Assembly: GCA_900544795.1 (NCBI GenBank) | Contig: UQWM01000034.1 | Coordinates: 1-12,490, forward strand | Source: an uncultured Phascolarctobacterium sp. | GTDB lineage: Bacteria; Bacillota; Negativicutes; Acidaminococcales; Acidaminococcaceae | DNA: 12,490 bases | Direction: 5' to 3' | Shown here: positions 1-5,596 of the stretch, in pieces | How positions within the stretch are numbered: position 1 is the stretch's first letter | How the letters are laid out: each line of letters begins with the position of its first letter | Made by a program: the position numbers and the translations under genes | The notes under the pieces: model-generated | What the model saw: only the letters and a program-made list of their open reading frames with translations | Databases searched by the model: none | What the model was told of the DNA's origin: nothing

Positions 1-1
1 G

Positions 2-508
2 CAGGAGCACTATCTGATCGCCAACGAATTGCAGCGTAATGGCATCAAATTTACTTCTTTGGCACTGAATGCTTTGGAAGAAGCACAAGCCTTGCAGGAT
101 GATCTGCAGGTACACGCGGCGATCGCTGAGACCTTCGATTATAGACTGAGCTTTTTGCAGGCCGACCTGGCTTTGCAGAACTTGGGTGCAGTCGCTAAAG
201 AATTAAAAGGAAAAGTGCATTTTAAATTGAGTAGCGTATTATGGCTTGCTGCCTGGGAAACCTTGATTGAAGCTGAGCCGGAATTAGCACAGGAACTGCG
301 CACTTACGCGGGCTTGCCTGGAGCCACCCCGGCAGATCTTGTGCCACAGTCTGAAATCGGCAAAGCTTATGCTTTGAGTTACCAGACCTTACTGGCGCCG
401 GAGGCAGGAAATTTTGCTCCGCAGGTCAAAGCGGCGCTGGCTACTAATCAGGCTGCATATAGTGAACGAATTTCTGTTTTGGTGGGTAGTTATTTAAGAA
501 CACTGTAA
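2..508 (+). CDS. Tagaturonate epimerase-like protein, C-terminal part (5' end outside window)
   Basis: The frame is open from the window edge to a TAA at 506-508, so only about the last 168 residues are visible. The fragment starts with HYLIANELQRNGIKF, then has AIAETFDYRLSF, then KGKVHFKLSSVLWLAAWE. It ends in a helical stretch containing LSYQTLL and AYSERISVLVGSYLRTL. From memory this order resembles the C-terminal half of the UxaE family, which epimerises tagaturonate to fructuronate in hexuronate breakdown. In that family an FIANEL-type motif, an AIA..F.YKLS strand and a FHVKTAGTSWLEA-like segment follow one another. Here the last segment reads HFKLSSVLWLAAWE, so the match is partial. The catalytic N-terminal half is not in the window. 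The gene ends 14 bases before a perfect palindrome and no clear T-tailed terminator follows. The assignment is by motif recall only; another TIM-barrel sugar isomerase or epimerase is possible. Confidence 0.45.
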   Translation, partial: QEHYLIANELQRNGIKFTSLALNALEEAQALQDDLQVHAAIAETFDYRLSFLQADLALQNLGAVAKELKGKVHFKLSSVLWLAAWETLIEAEPELAQELRTYAGLPGATPADLVPQSEIGKAYALSYQTLLAPEAGNFAPQVKAALATNQAAYSERISVLVGSYLRTL

Positions 509-522
509 ACATTGAAACAAAT

Positions 523-546
523 AACACTTTTTTCGAAAAAAGTGTT
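523..546. promoter_or_regulatory. Perfect 24-bp palindrome overlapping the ilv -35 element
   Basis: The left arm AACACTTTTTT is followed by a central CG and the exact reverse complement. The last two bases are the first two of the -35 hexamer TTGACA (545-550). There is no T-tract after the right arm, so it does not look like an ordinary intrinsic terminator for the upstream gene. Its position suits an operator for a dimeric repressor of the amino-acid biosynthesis unit. The T6-CG-A6 core is loosely like a CodY box but lacks that box's central base. The binding protein is unknown. Confidence 0.5.
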
Positions 547-573
547 GACAAGCGCCGCTAAAAATGGCATAAT
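545..573 (+). promoter_or_regulatory. Promoter of the ilv unit
   Basis: The -35 element TTGACA lies at 545-550 and the -10 CATAAT at 568-573, separated by 17 bases. Transcription would start near 580, about 25 bases before the T-box leader structure. The -35 is a perfect sigma-A/sigma-70 consensus. Confidence 0.8.
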
Positions 574-602
574 ATGGCTAATCTTAATATTGTGTTTTAA
601 AA

Positions 603-840
603 GTGATGATTGGGACGAAAGACAGGATGCAAGGTCACAGAGAGCCGATGGTTGGTGGAAATCGGTACGGAGCGCTTGTTGAGTAAATCACCCATGAACT
701 CGTCAGCGAAAGCAAATGTAAGTAGCATGATGCGTACCAGATGCGTTAATTCTGAGCCGGTTGATGGACTGGTGCGAAGTTATAAATTAGGGTGGTACCG
801 CGTATTTTATACGCCCCTGCAAAAGCAGGGGCGTTTTTTA
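603..840 (+). ncRNA. T-box riboswitch leader, probable leucine specifier
   Basis: The leader carries the hallmark T-box sequence AGGGTGGTACCGCG at 789-802. Its TGGT at 793-796 would pair with an uncharged tRNA end that has an A discriminator. Stem I has the AGAGAG bulge strand (639-644 region) and an apical GGTTGGTGGAAATCGG segment. The specifier side reads GAACTCG at 696-702. Taking the codon right after the conserved GAA gives CTC (Leu, 699-701), followed by a purine as usual. The helix below pairs GAC 614-616 with GTC 702-704. The leader ends in a terminator helix at 811-834. By family knowledge, uncharged tRNA-Leu would stabilise the antiterminator and switch on ilv synthesis, as in the Bacillus ilv-leu leader. 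The T-box call is certain in kind; the specifier is inferred from alignment by eye. Confidence 0.93.
811..839 (+). terminator. T-box-controlled intrinsic terminator
   Basis: A perfect 10-bp stem (ACGCCCCTGC at 811-820 with GCAGGGGCGT at 825-834) has an AAAA loop and is followed by a T run to 839. It lies directly after the T-box sequence and before the first structural gene, so it is the regulated attenuator. An alternative small hairpin, GCGTA (800-804) with TACGC (810-814), overlaps its left arm. Confidence 0.93.
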
Positions 841-893
841 TTTGTTCCTAACGCACTGCTTTCCATCAAAATCATACGAGGGAGGAAATCAAG

Positions 894-1139
894 ATGTCGG
901 GAAAATTATTTTTAAAAGCTAAAAACGAGGAAACTTTACTGCCGAGAGTATTGCGTGTTTTGTCCAAGCAAGGCGTAGACGTGCAGGAGCTGAATATGAA
1001 AGTGCAGCCTGACGGACTGGAATTGGAAATCGTTTTGAGTACGGAAAGCGACGTAGCGCAAATGGCCAAGCTTTTGGCCAAGCAGGTAGCAGTAGTTTCC
1101 GTTAATACCCTGATGCTGCAGGAACAAGCTGCGGTCTAA
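894..1139 (+). CDS. Acetolactate synthase small regulatory subunit (ACT domain)
   Basis: This 81-residue protein is essentially one ACT domain. It begins GKLFLKAKNEETLLPRVLRV (first strand and helix), followed by a GVDVQELNM strand, an LELEIVLSTE strand and a second helix, VAQMAKLLAKQV. The size fits IlvM-type subunits rather than the roughly 160-residue IlvN/IlvH with a second domain. Such subunits bind the catalytic acetolactate synthase and can confer valine sensitivity. The start is set by GGAGG at 881-885, eight bases before the ATG. The gene follows the T-box leader and ends 28 bases before the ilvB ATG, so both are likely co-transcribed. Having the small subunit upstream of the large one is the reverse of the common ilvB-ilvN order. 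Assignment rests on length, fold pattern and position. Confidence 0.82.
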   Translation: MSGKLFLKAKNEETLLPRVLRVLSKQGVDVQELNMKVQPDGLELEIVLSTESDVAQMAKLLAKQVAVVSVNTLMLQEQAAV

Positions 1140-1167
1140 GGTGCAGATCTTGGGAGGAAAGCAAAGA

Positions 1168-2829
1168 ATGAAGTTATCAGGTGCACAAGCTATTATTAAA
1201 GTTTTACTGGAACAGGGTGTTGATACTGTTTTCGGCTATCCGGGTGGACAGGTGATCCCCCTTTATAACGCCTTATATGACGCGCCGCTGCGCAATGTAC
1301 TGACTGCGCACGAGCAAGGTGCTGTCCATGCGGCCGACGGTTATGCGCGGGCCAGCGGTAAGACAGGCGTCTGTATCGCCACTTCCGGTCCCGGCGCGAC
1401 GAATATCGTTACGGGACTGGCTACGGCTTATTTGGACTCGGTGCCGTTGGTTGCGGTCACAGGTCAGGTCTCTGTGGCTAATTTAGGCCGTGATTCTTTT
1501 CAGGAAATAGACATCGTCGGCGTTACGCTGCCGATTACTAAATATAATATTCTGGTGCGGAAGGCGGAAGACTTGCTGCCGGCACTGCGTCAGGCTTTTT
1601 ATTTAGCACGTGAAGGACGCCCCGGACCGGTGCTGGTAGATGTGCCCAGTGACCTGCAGGTGGGTGAGGTGGAATGGACGGAACCGGAACCGCTGCCTTC
1701 TGTAACGATGGAAACGGCACGTGAAGAAGTACTGGAAGCCGCATCCGTAACGATTGCCAACGCCAAGCAGCCGGTCTTTTTAGTAGGCGGCGGTGCCATC
1801 CACAGCGGCGCTGCTAAAGAAGTGCGCGATTTTGCTAAAAAAACAGGTATCCCAGTAGTCAATACGCTGATGGGTATCGGCGTGTTCCCCGGCAGTGACG
1901 AGCAGTGCCTGGGTTTGACGGGGATGCATGGACATATAGCGGCCAACAGGGCTGTAGCCAATGCCGATGTCCTGATCGTGGCCGGCAGCCGTTTCAGTGA
2001 GCGTGTGACAGGTGACAGGGCCCGTTATGTGGGTAAAAAGACGATCATCCAGCTGGATATCGATCCGTCGGAAGTAGATAAAAACGTGATGACGGCGCTG
2101 CCGCTGGTAGGCGATATGAAAGAAAACCTTACTAAGCTGAGCGAGCGTGTCAAAAAGCTGGACATCGAGCATTGGTGGCATACGATCAACGCCTGGGACG
2201 CCACCGAAAACCGTGCTGCACAGGCCGGTGATCAATTGACCGCCCCCTGGCTGATGAAAGAATTGACCCGTAGCTTTAAAGGTGAGGATACAGTTTTTGT
2301 AACAGATGTAGGACAGAACCAAATGTGGGCGGCGCTGCACCTGGAAGTAGATGAACCCCGACATCATCTGACCAGTGGTGGCTGCGGTACTATGGGCTTT
2401 GGCCTGCCGGCAGCCCTGGGGGCTAAAATGGCTCGGCCCGAAGCGCAGGTAGTGCAGATCTGCGGCGACGGTGGCTTTAAAATGACCGGGATGGAGCTTT
2501 ATACTGCGATGCGTGAAAGCGGGCCATTTATCACCGTAGTCATCAATAACAGCTGCCTGGGCATGGTACGTCAATGGCAGCAGGTATTTTACGATCAGCG
2601 CTATTCGTCAACTATCCTGACGCCGTTTGATTTTGTGGGCTTTGCCCGCTCCTGCGGCGCTGATGGCGCGACGGTAACGACCTGCAAGGAATTTGCTGCG
2701 GCACTGGCCAAGGCCCGTAAGCAGGGCGGCAACTTCCTGATCGAGGCTGTTGTCAAGCAAAGCGATTTGGTTGAACCGATGGTCGCCCCTGGTGCGGTAC
2801 TAGATGATTTTGTAAAAACGGACGCTTGA
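1168..2829 (+). CDS. ilvB: Acetolactate synthase catalytic (large) subunit
   Basis: The enzyme condenses two pyruvates, or pyruvate with 2-oxobutyrate, in the first common step of valine, leucine and isoleucine synthesis, using thiamine diphosphate, Mg2+ and FAD. The 553-residue length is normal. Visible marks are FGYPGGQ (residues 23-29), the catalytic Glu49 in TAHEQGA, SGPGATN (73-79), a central FAD-binding domain, and the ThDP/Mg motif starting GDGG at 433 and ending with NN at 460-461. I chose ATG 1168 because GGGAGGA lies about 10 bases upstream and the protein then starts MKLSGAQAII, as homologues do; an in-frame GTG at 1141 has no such site. The gene is regulated with its small-subunit partner through the T-box leader. 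No internal lesion is seen. Confidence 0.97.
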   Translation: MKLSGAQAIIKVLLEQGVDTVFGYPGGQVIPLYNALYDAPLRNVLTAHEQGAVHAADGYARASGKTGVCIATSGPGATNIVTGLATAYLDSVPLVAVTGQVSVANLGRDSFQEIDIVGVTLPITKYNILVRKAEDLLPALRQAFYLAREGRPGPVLVDVPSDLQVGEVEWTEPEPLPSVTMETAREEVLEAASVTIANAKQPVFLVGGGAIHSGAAKEVRDFAKKTGIPVVNTLMGIGVFPGSDEQCLGLTGMHGHIAANRAVANADVLIVAGSRFSERVTGDRARYVGKKTIIQLDIDPSEVDKNVMTALPLVGDMKENLTKLSERVKKLDIEHWWHTINAWDATENRAAQAGDQLTAPWLMKELTRSFKGEDTVFVTDVGQNQMWAALHLEVDEPRHHLTSGGCGTMGFGLPAALGAKMARPEAQVVQICGDGGFKMTGMELYTAMRESGPFITVVINNSCLGMVRQWQQVFYDQRYSSTILTPFDFVGFARSCGADGATVTTCKEFAAALAKARKQGGNFLIEAVVKQSDLVEPMVAPGAVLDDFVKTDA

Positions 2830-2924
2830 AAATAAGAGGCCGGATGAGGGAAAGTAAGTAAAAGCTGCAGCGTTAAAAAGACAGCTGTAAATAAGGGAAA
2901 AGTCGTAGAAAAAGCCGCAGCAGG
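2830..2924 (+). other. Untranslated spacer after ilvB with Lys/Ala-rich open frame
   Basis: About 95 bases separate ilvB from its terminator. In the ilvB frame, after TGA (2827), TAA (2833) and TGA (2845), the sequence stays open to a TGA at the terminator. It would encode a lysine- and alanine-rich stretch (SVKKTAVNKGKVVEKAAAG). No start codon with a ribosome binding site introduces it, so I do not call a gene. It may be the degraded remnant of a C-terminal extension or simply chance. Confidence 0.3.
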
Positions 2925-2960
2925 AATAAACCGTCACGCAGCAGCGTGACGGTTTATTTT
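2925..2960 (+). terminator. Intrinsic terminator of the ilv unit
   Basis: A perfect 15-bp stem (AATAAACCGTCACGC at 2925-2939 with its complement at 2944-2958) has an AGCA loop and ends in a T-rich run. It isolates ilvB from the ribosomal protein operon downstream. Confidence 0.9.
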
Positions 2961-2972
2961 ATAAAACAGGCC

Positions 2973-3001
2973 TTGCAATTTGCCGACACTAATGGTATAA
3001 T
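2973..3001 (+). promoter_or_regulatory. Promoter of the rpsF-ssb-rpsR operon
   Basis: TTGCAA at 2973-2978 and a consensus TATAAT at 2996-3001 are 17 bases apart. The start would be near 3008, leaving about 70 bases of leader before rpsF. Confidence 0.88.
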
Positions 3002-3011
3002 ACATAAGCTT

Positions 3012-3053
3012 GTATATAGTAATATATACTTCCCCTGTTCCCAAAAGGGAGCC
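3012..3053 (+). promoter_or_regulatory. rpsF leader hairpins
   Basis: A 7-bp hairpin GTATATA/TATATAC (3012-3018 and 3023-3029) is closed by a GTAA tetraloop. A second short hairpin, TTCCC-AAAA-GGGAG, follows around 3038-3051. By family knowledge rpsF leaders often bind the S6:S18 complex for autoregulation. I do not see the expected conserved CCG element, so the regulatory role is only a possibility. Confidence 0.35.
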
Positions 3054-3078
3054 AAAGTCCAAAGGAGGAGGTGATTTC

Positions 3079-3363
3079 GTGAATAAATACGAAGTCATGT
3101 ACATCGTAAAACCCGTTGAAGAGGAAGCTTATGAAGCAGTTGTTGCTAAATTTGACAACCTGATCAACAATAACGGTGGTAATGTAGAAAAAACTGATCG
3201 TTGGGGCAAGAAACGTCTTGCTTATGAAATCAACGATATTGCAGATGGTTTCTATGTTCTTGTAACTTTCAACGCAGAACCCAAAACAATCAAAGAACTT
3301 GACCGCGTTATGAAAATTACCGATGAAATTTTGCGCCACATGATTATTAGAAAAGGTGAGTAA
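3079..3363 (+). CDS. rpsF: 30S ribosomal protein S6
   Basis: This 94-residue protein is a component of the 30S platform, where S6 pairs with S18. The N-terminal strand MNKYEVMYIVKP, the central WGKKRLAYEI segment (about 45-54) and the end LRHMIIRKGE are typical of S6 at its usual length. The start is GTG at 3079, placed by a strong AAAGGAGGAGG about 8 bases upstream. A longer in-frame reading from ATG 3010 would run through the leader and is rejected. The gene is first in the operon, and ssb follows 17 bases after the stop, itself preceded by AGGAGGG. Confidence 0.97.
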   Translation: MNKYEVMYIVKPVEEEAYEAVVAKFDNLINNNGGNVEKTDRWGKKRLAYEINDIADGFYVLVTFNAEPKTIKELDRVMKITDEILRHMIIRKGE

Positions 3364-3380
3364 CCAGGAGGGTAACTAGT

Positions 3381-3800
3381 ATGAATAAAGTTATTTTAAT
3401 GGGCCGCTTAACTCGTGATCCTGAAGTACGTTATACTCAGACCGGCAAAGTAGTTTGCCAGTTCACTTTAGCGGTAGACAGACCTTTTACAAATCAGGAA
3501 GGCCAAAGAGAAGCTGATTTTATACCAGTAGTTATTTGGGGTAAGATCGCTGAATTATGCGGGAATAGTCTTACAAAAGGTCAAAGGGCTCTTGTAGACG
3601 GTCGGTTGCAGATCCGCAGCTATGATGCGAAAGATGGTACGAAACGCTGGGTAACTGAAATAGTTGCCAACGGCGTCGAGTTTATCGAACGCAAAGCAGC
3701 AGGCGGCGGTATGCCTGGTCATACCACTGAAGTCGGTCCCAAGAGTGAGATGGAATCGTTCGGGTCCGCAGTTCCTTTTGATGAAGAGATCCCATTCTAA
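3381..3800 (+). CDS. ssb: Single-stranded DNA-binding protein
   Basis: The protein binds and protects single-stranded DNA at forks and repair sites, usually as a homotetramer. The OB fold covers roughly residues 1-105, with MNKVILMGRLTRDPEVRYT at the start, the FTLAVDR strand (28-34), VVIWGKIAELC (50-60) and GQRALVDGRLQIRSY (67-81). A short Gly-containing linker leads to the acidic tip FDEEIPF, a variant of DDIPF, which recruits partner proteins. At 139 residues it is shorter than most SSBs because the linker is short. AGGAGGG precedes the ATG. It sits between rpsF and rpsR, the standard arrangement in Firmicutes. Confidence 0.97.
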   Translation: MNKVILMGRLTRDPEVRYTQTGKVVCQFTLAVDRPFTNQEGQREADFIPVVIWGKIAELCGNSLTKGQRALVDGRLQIRSYDAKDGTKRWVTEIVANGVEFIERKAAGGGMPGHTTEVGPKSEMESFGSAVPFDEEIPF

Positions 3801-3817
3801 TTAGGGAGGTTATGCGA

Positions 3818-4048
3818 ATGAAACGTGAAAGAGGCAGAAGAACCAGAAGAAAAGTATGTAGCTTCTGTGTTGATAAAGTAGAAGAAATCGATTATAAGGA
3901 TGTTGCCAAATTGCGCCGTTATGTTACTGAACGCGGCAAAATTTTGCCCCGTCGTATTTCCGGTAACTGTGCTAAACATCAACGTCAAATGACAACTGCT
4001 ATCAAACGCGCACGTAACGTAGCTTTGCTGCCGTTTACCTGCGAATAA
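3818..4048 (+). CDS. rpsR: 30S ribosomal protein S18
   Basis: This 76-residue S18 partners S6 on the 30S platform. It begins MKRERGRRTRRKVCSFC and contains DYKDVAKLRRYVTERGKILPRR and SGNCAKHQRQM, the core S18 signature. The CSFC pair plus the later C..H give a potential zinc-binding set, so this is the cysteine-containing (C+) form. ATG 3818 is preferred because GGAGG (3805-3809) lies eight bases upstream. An ATG at 3812 would be only two bases from that site and would add just Met-Arg. It is the last gene of the operon before a strong terminator. Confidence 0.97.
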   Translation: MKRERGRRTRRKVCSFCVDKVEEIDYKDVAKLRRYVTERGKILPRRISGNCAKHQRQMTTAIKRARNVALLPFTCE

Positions 4049-4070
4049 TAGCCGGTTAGTTGCAAAATCG

Positions 4071-4101
4071 AACACCCTGCATTTTGTGCAGGGTGTTTTT
4101 T
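4071..4101 (+). terminator. Terminator of the rpsF operon
   Basis: A perfect 11-bp stem AACACCCTGCA/TGCAGGGTGTT (4071-4081 and 4087-4097) with a TTTTG loop runs straight into a T tract ending at 4101. Confidence 0.95.
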
Positions 4102-4121
4102 GTATATTTTATAGGGGCTTA

Positions 4122-4150
4122 TTGACGATGAGGAAAGTTATTGTTATAAT
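4122..4150 (+). promoter_or_regulatory. Promoter of rpsD
   Basis: TTGACG at 4122-4127 and TATAAT at 4145-4150 are 17 bases apart. The start is expected near 4157, just before a hairpin in the leader. Confidence 0.9.
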
Positions 4151-4160
4151 GTAGCTTGAA

Positions 4161-4176
4161 GTTAGCTATGGCTAAC
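4161..4176 (+). promoter_or_regulatory. Leader hairpin / palindrome upstream of rpsD
   Basis: GTTAGC and GCTAAC (4161-4166 and 4171-4176) form a 6-bp inverted repeat around TATG. It begins almost at the predicted transcription start. It could be a repressor operator or an RNA element used for S4 autoregulation; nothing in the sequence decides between these. Confidence 0.35.
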
Positions 4177-4217
4177 CGAGCGGCTGATAATATTTTTATA
4201 ATAAAGGAGATGTAAAA

Positions 4218-4808
4218 GTGGCAACAAGAAGAGGCCCGAGATTTAAAGAATGTCGCAGGTTTGGCATCAATGTCTGTGGTCATCCCAAAGCTCTGGACAG
4301 ATTGGGAACGACTGTTAAGAGAAGTAAAAAGATGTCGGAGTATGGCAAGCAGTTATTGGAAAAGCAAAAAATCAAAGCTTATTACGGTATTTTTGAACGC
4401 CAGCTGATGCGGTATTATAAAGCGGCTGTCAAAAGCAAAGAACGTACGGCAGACGCTTTGTTCTGTACGCTGGAATGCCGGTTGGATAATTTGGTCTATC
4501 GCATCGGCTTTGCCAATTCCATCCGCCTGGCACGCCAGCAGGTAACCCACCGCCATATTATGGTCAATGGTAAAAATGTCAATATCCCATCTTATATTTG
4601 TAAGGCTGGCGACGTGATCAGCTTAAAAGAGAGTTCCCGCAGTAATGAACTGTTCAAGAGCAACTTTTTAGAGCGTGCCAGTTTTGCGTTGCCTTATCTC
4701 AGCAAAGATCAGGATAATTTCAGCGGCAGGTTGGAACGGCTGCCCCTGCGTGCAGAGATCCCGATTCAGATCGAAGACCAGCTGGTTGTAGAATATTTTT
4801 CGCGCTGA
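4218..4808 (+). CDS. rpsD: 30S ribosomal protein S4, zinc-knuckle-lacking (C-) type
   Basis: S4 nucleates 30S assembly by binding the 5' domain of 16S rRNA. The 196-residue length is normal. The S4 RNA-binding domain spans about residues 88-150 (RLDNLVYRIGFANSIRLARQ through CKAGDVISL), and the C-terminal LPLRAEIPIQIEDQLVVEYFSR is canonical. The N-terminus (RGPRFKECRRFGINVCGHPK) has only scattered cysteines rather than the CxxC pairs that bind zinc in the usual Firmicutes S4. This recalls the second S4 copy found in some clostridia. The start is GTG at 4218 with AAAGGAGA at 4203-4210. It stands alone under its own promoter rather than in the S13-S11-S4-rpoA operon, which favours a paralogue. 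Whether the genome has another S4 cannot be seen here. Confidence 0.95.
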   Translation: MATRRGPRFKECRRFGINVCGHPKALDRLGTTVKRSKKMSEYGKQLLEKQKIKAYYGIFERQLMRYYKAAVKSKERTADALFCTLECRLDNLVYRIGFANSIRLARQQVTHRHIMVNGKNVNIPSYICKAGDVISLKESSRSNELFKSNFLERASFALPYLSKDQDNFSGRLERLPLRAEIPIQIEDQLVVEYFSR

Positions 4809-4814
4809 TGTGTA

Positions 4815-5468
4815 ATGAAGAAAAACGAGTGCTATAATGAACTGGCATACTGGGATAAATTTCTTGCTGAAAGGCATTTGTCGGCAGCCGGTTTCTGCAA
4901 TTGCGGCGGTCAGGAGACGCTGATCGTCAATGCTAGCGTCGTAGCCCTGGACAATCAGATACTGAGCAGCCAATGGCTGTGCTTGCCTAATGGTTACGCA
5001 GTACTGGGTTTTTTGCAGTATGTTTATTTCCCGACAGTCTTTTACCACGTTCTGCAGCAGGGCAGTGATGAATTAAAAATGCCTCTAGTGAGTACGGAAA
5101 GCTTCTGTGAATATATTGCCGACAGTGGGGCAGCCAGCGGGGCTGAGATGCTGGTAATATTACAGCAGCTGCAGCAGCTGTGGTACTTGCCCGAGCAGGA
5201 TTGTCTGACTAAGCTACAGTTATTGTGCACTGATTTCAACGCTACCCGGCAGACTGGGGTTGTGGCGCAGATCTTGATTTTTGAAGAAGTGCCACAGGTC
5301 TTTGAGTATATCAAAACGCAGATCTGGAGCGAGGAAGTTTTTTACGAGGATTTTGGCTGTTCCTACAGCTGGTTGGAAAAACTTTGCCAAAGTTTTTCCA
5401 ATGGCTCATTTTTTCGTTACCGCCTGCTACATTTTCTTAATGAACGTGTGGGCTGTCTGGTGGGTTGA
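4815..5468 (+). CDS. Hypothetical protein, 217 residues
   Basis: I do not recognise this protein. It starts six bases after the rpsD stop, with no clear ribosome binding site, so translation may be coupled to rpsD. No signal peptide or convincing membrane segment is visible. The composition is mixed, with many aromatic residues and Leu/Gln. Features include FCNCGGQ near residue 27, a QQLQQLW helix near 116-122, and several cysteines without regular metal-site spacing. A hairpin with a T-rich tail follows the stop, which supports a real transcription unit of rpsD plus this gene. The frame is long and in normal codon use, so it is probably a real gene. It shares no motif I can assign with ribosome assembly factors, so its placement next to S4 is context only. 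Confidence 0.75.
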   Translation: MKKNECYNELAYWDKFLAERHLSAAGFCNCGGQETLIVNASVVALDNQILSSQWLCLPNGYAVLGFLQYVYFPTVFYHVLQQGSDELKMPLVSTESFCEYIADSGAASGAEMLVILQQLQQLWYLPEQDCLTKLQLLCTDFNATRQTGVVAQILIFEEVPQVFEYIKTQIWSEEVFYEDFGCSYSWLEKLCQSFSNGSFFRYRLLHFLNERVGCLVG

Positions 5469-5493
5469 TCTGTTTTTTTGTTGTTGTTATTTT

Positions 5494-5526
5494 GCCTTGT
5501 GCCGTTAGGCGCAGGGCTTTTATTTT
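5494..5526 (+). terminator. Terminator after the rpsD unit
   Basis: A 10-bp stem, GCCTTGTGCC (5494-5503) with GGCGCAGGGC (5508-5517), contains two G-U pairs and a GTTA loop. It is followed by TTTTATTTT. Confidence 0.8.
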
Positions 5527-5541
5527 GCCGGTAGAAAAAAG

Positions 5542-5570
5542 TTGTATTCTGTGCGGGAAAGGCTTATGAT
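5542..5570 (+). promoter_or_regulatory. Promoter of the MBL-fold hydrolase gene
   Basis: TTGTAT at 5542-5547 and TATGAT at 5565-5570 are separated by 17 bases and lie 27 bases upstream of the ATG. Both match the consensus at four or more positions. Confidence 0.65.
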
Positions 5571-5596
5571 GATATTATCTATAACGGAGGTGTACG

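Noticed and set aside
610..915. 101-residue open frame over the ilv leader
   Set aside because: It lies inside the T-box structure and its terminator, has no family resemblance and overlaps the start of the small-subunit gene.
1141..1167. GTG at 1141 as the ilvB start
   Set aside because: It has no ribosome binding site and would place the real one (GGGAGGA) inside the coding region; ATG 1168 gives the conserved N-terminus.
1780..2574. 264-residue minus-strand open frame opposite ilvB
   Set aside because: It is a shadow of the strongly conserved ilvB coding strand, with no recognisable domain or ribosome binding site.
2854..2950. Lys/Ala-rich reading frame after ilvB as a small histone-like protein
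   Set aside because: There is no start codon with a ribosome binding site, it runs into the terminator stem, and three stops separate it from ilvB. It is too short to judge.
3010..3078. Extended S6 start at ATG 3010
   Set aside because: The extra residues would be encoded by the leader hairpins and the ribosome binding site; S6 family proteins begin at MNKYEVMYI.
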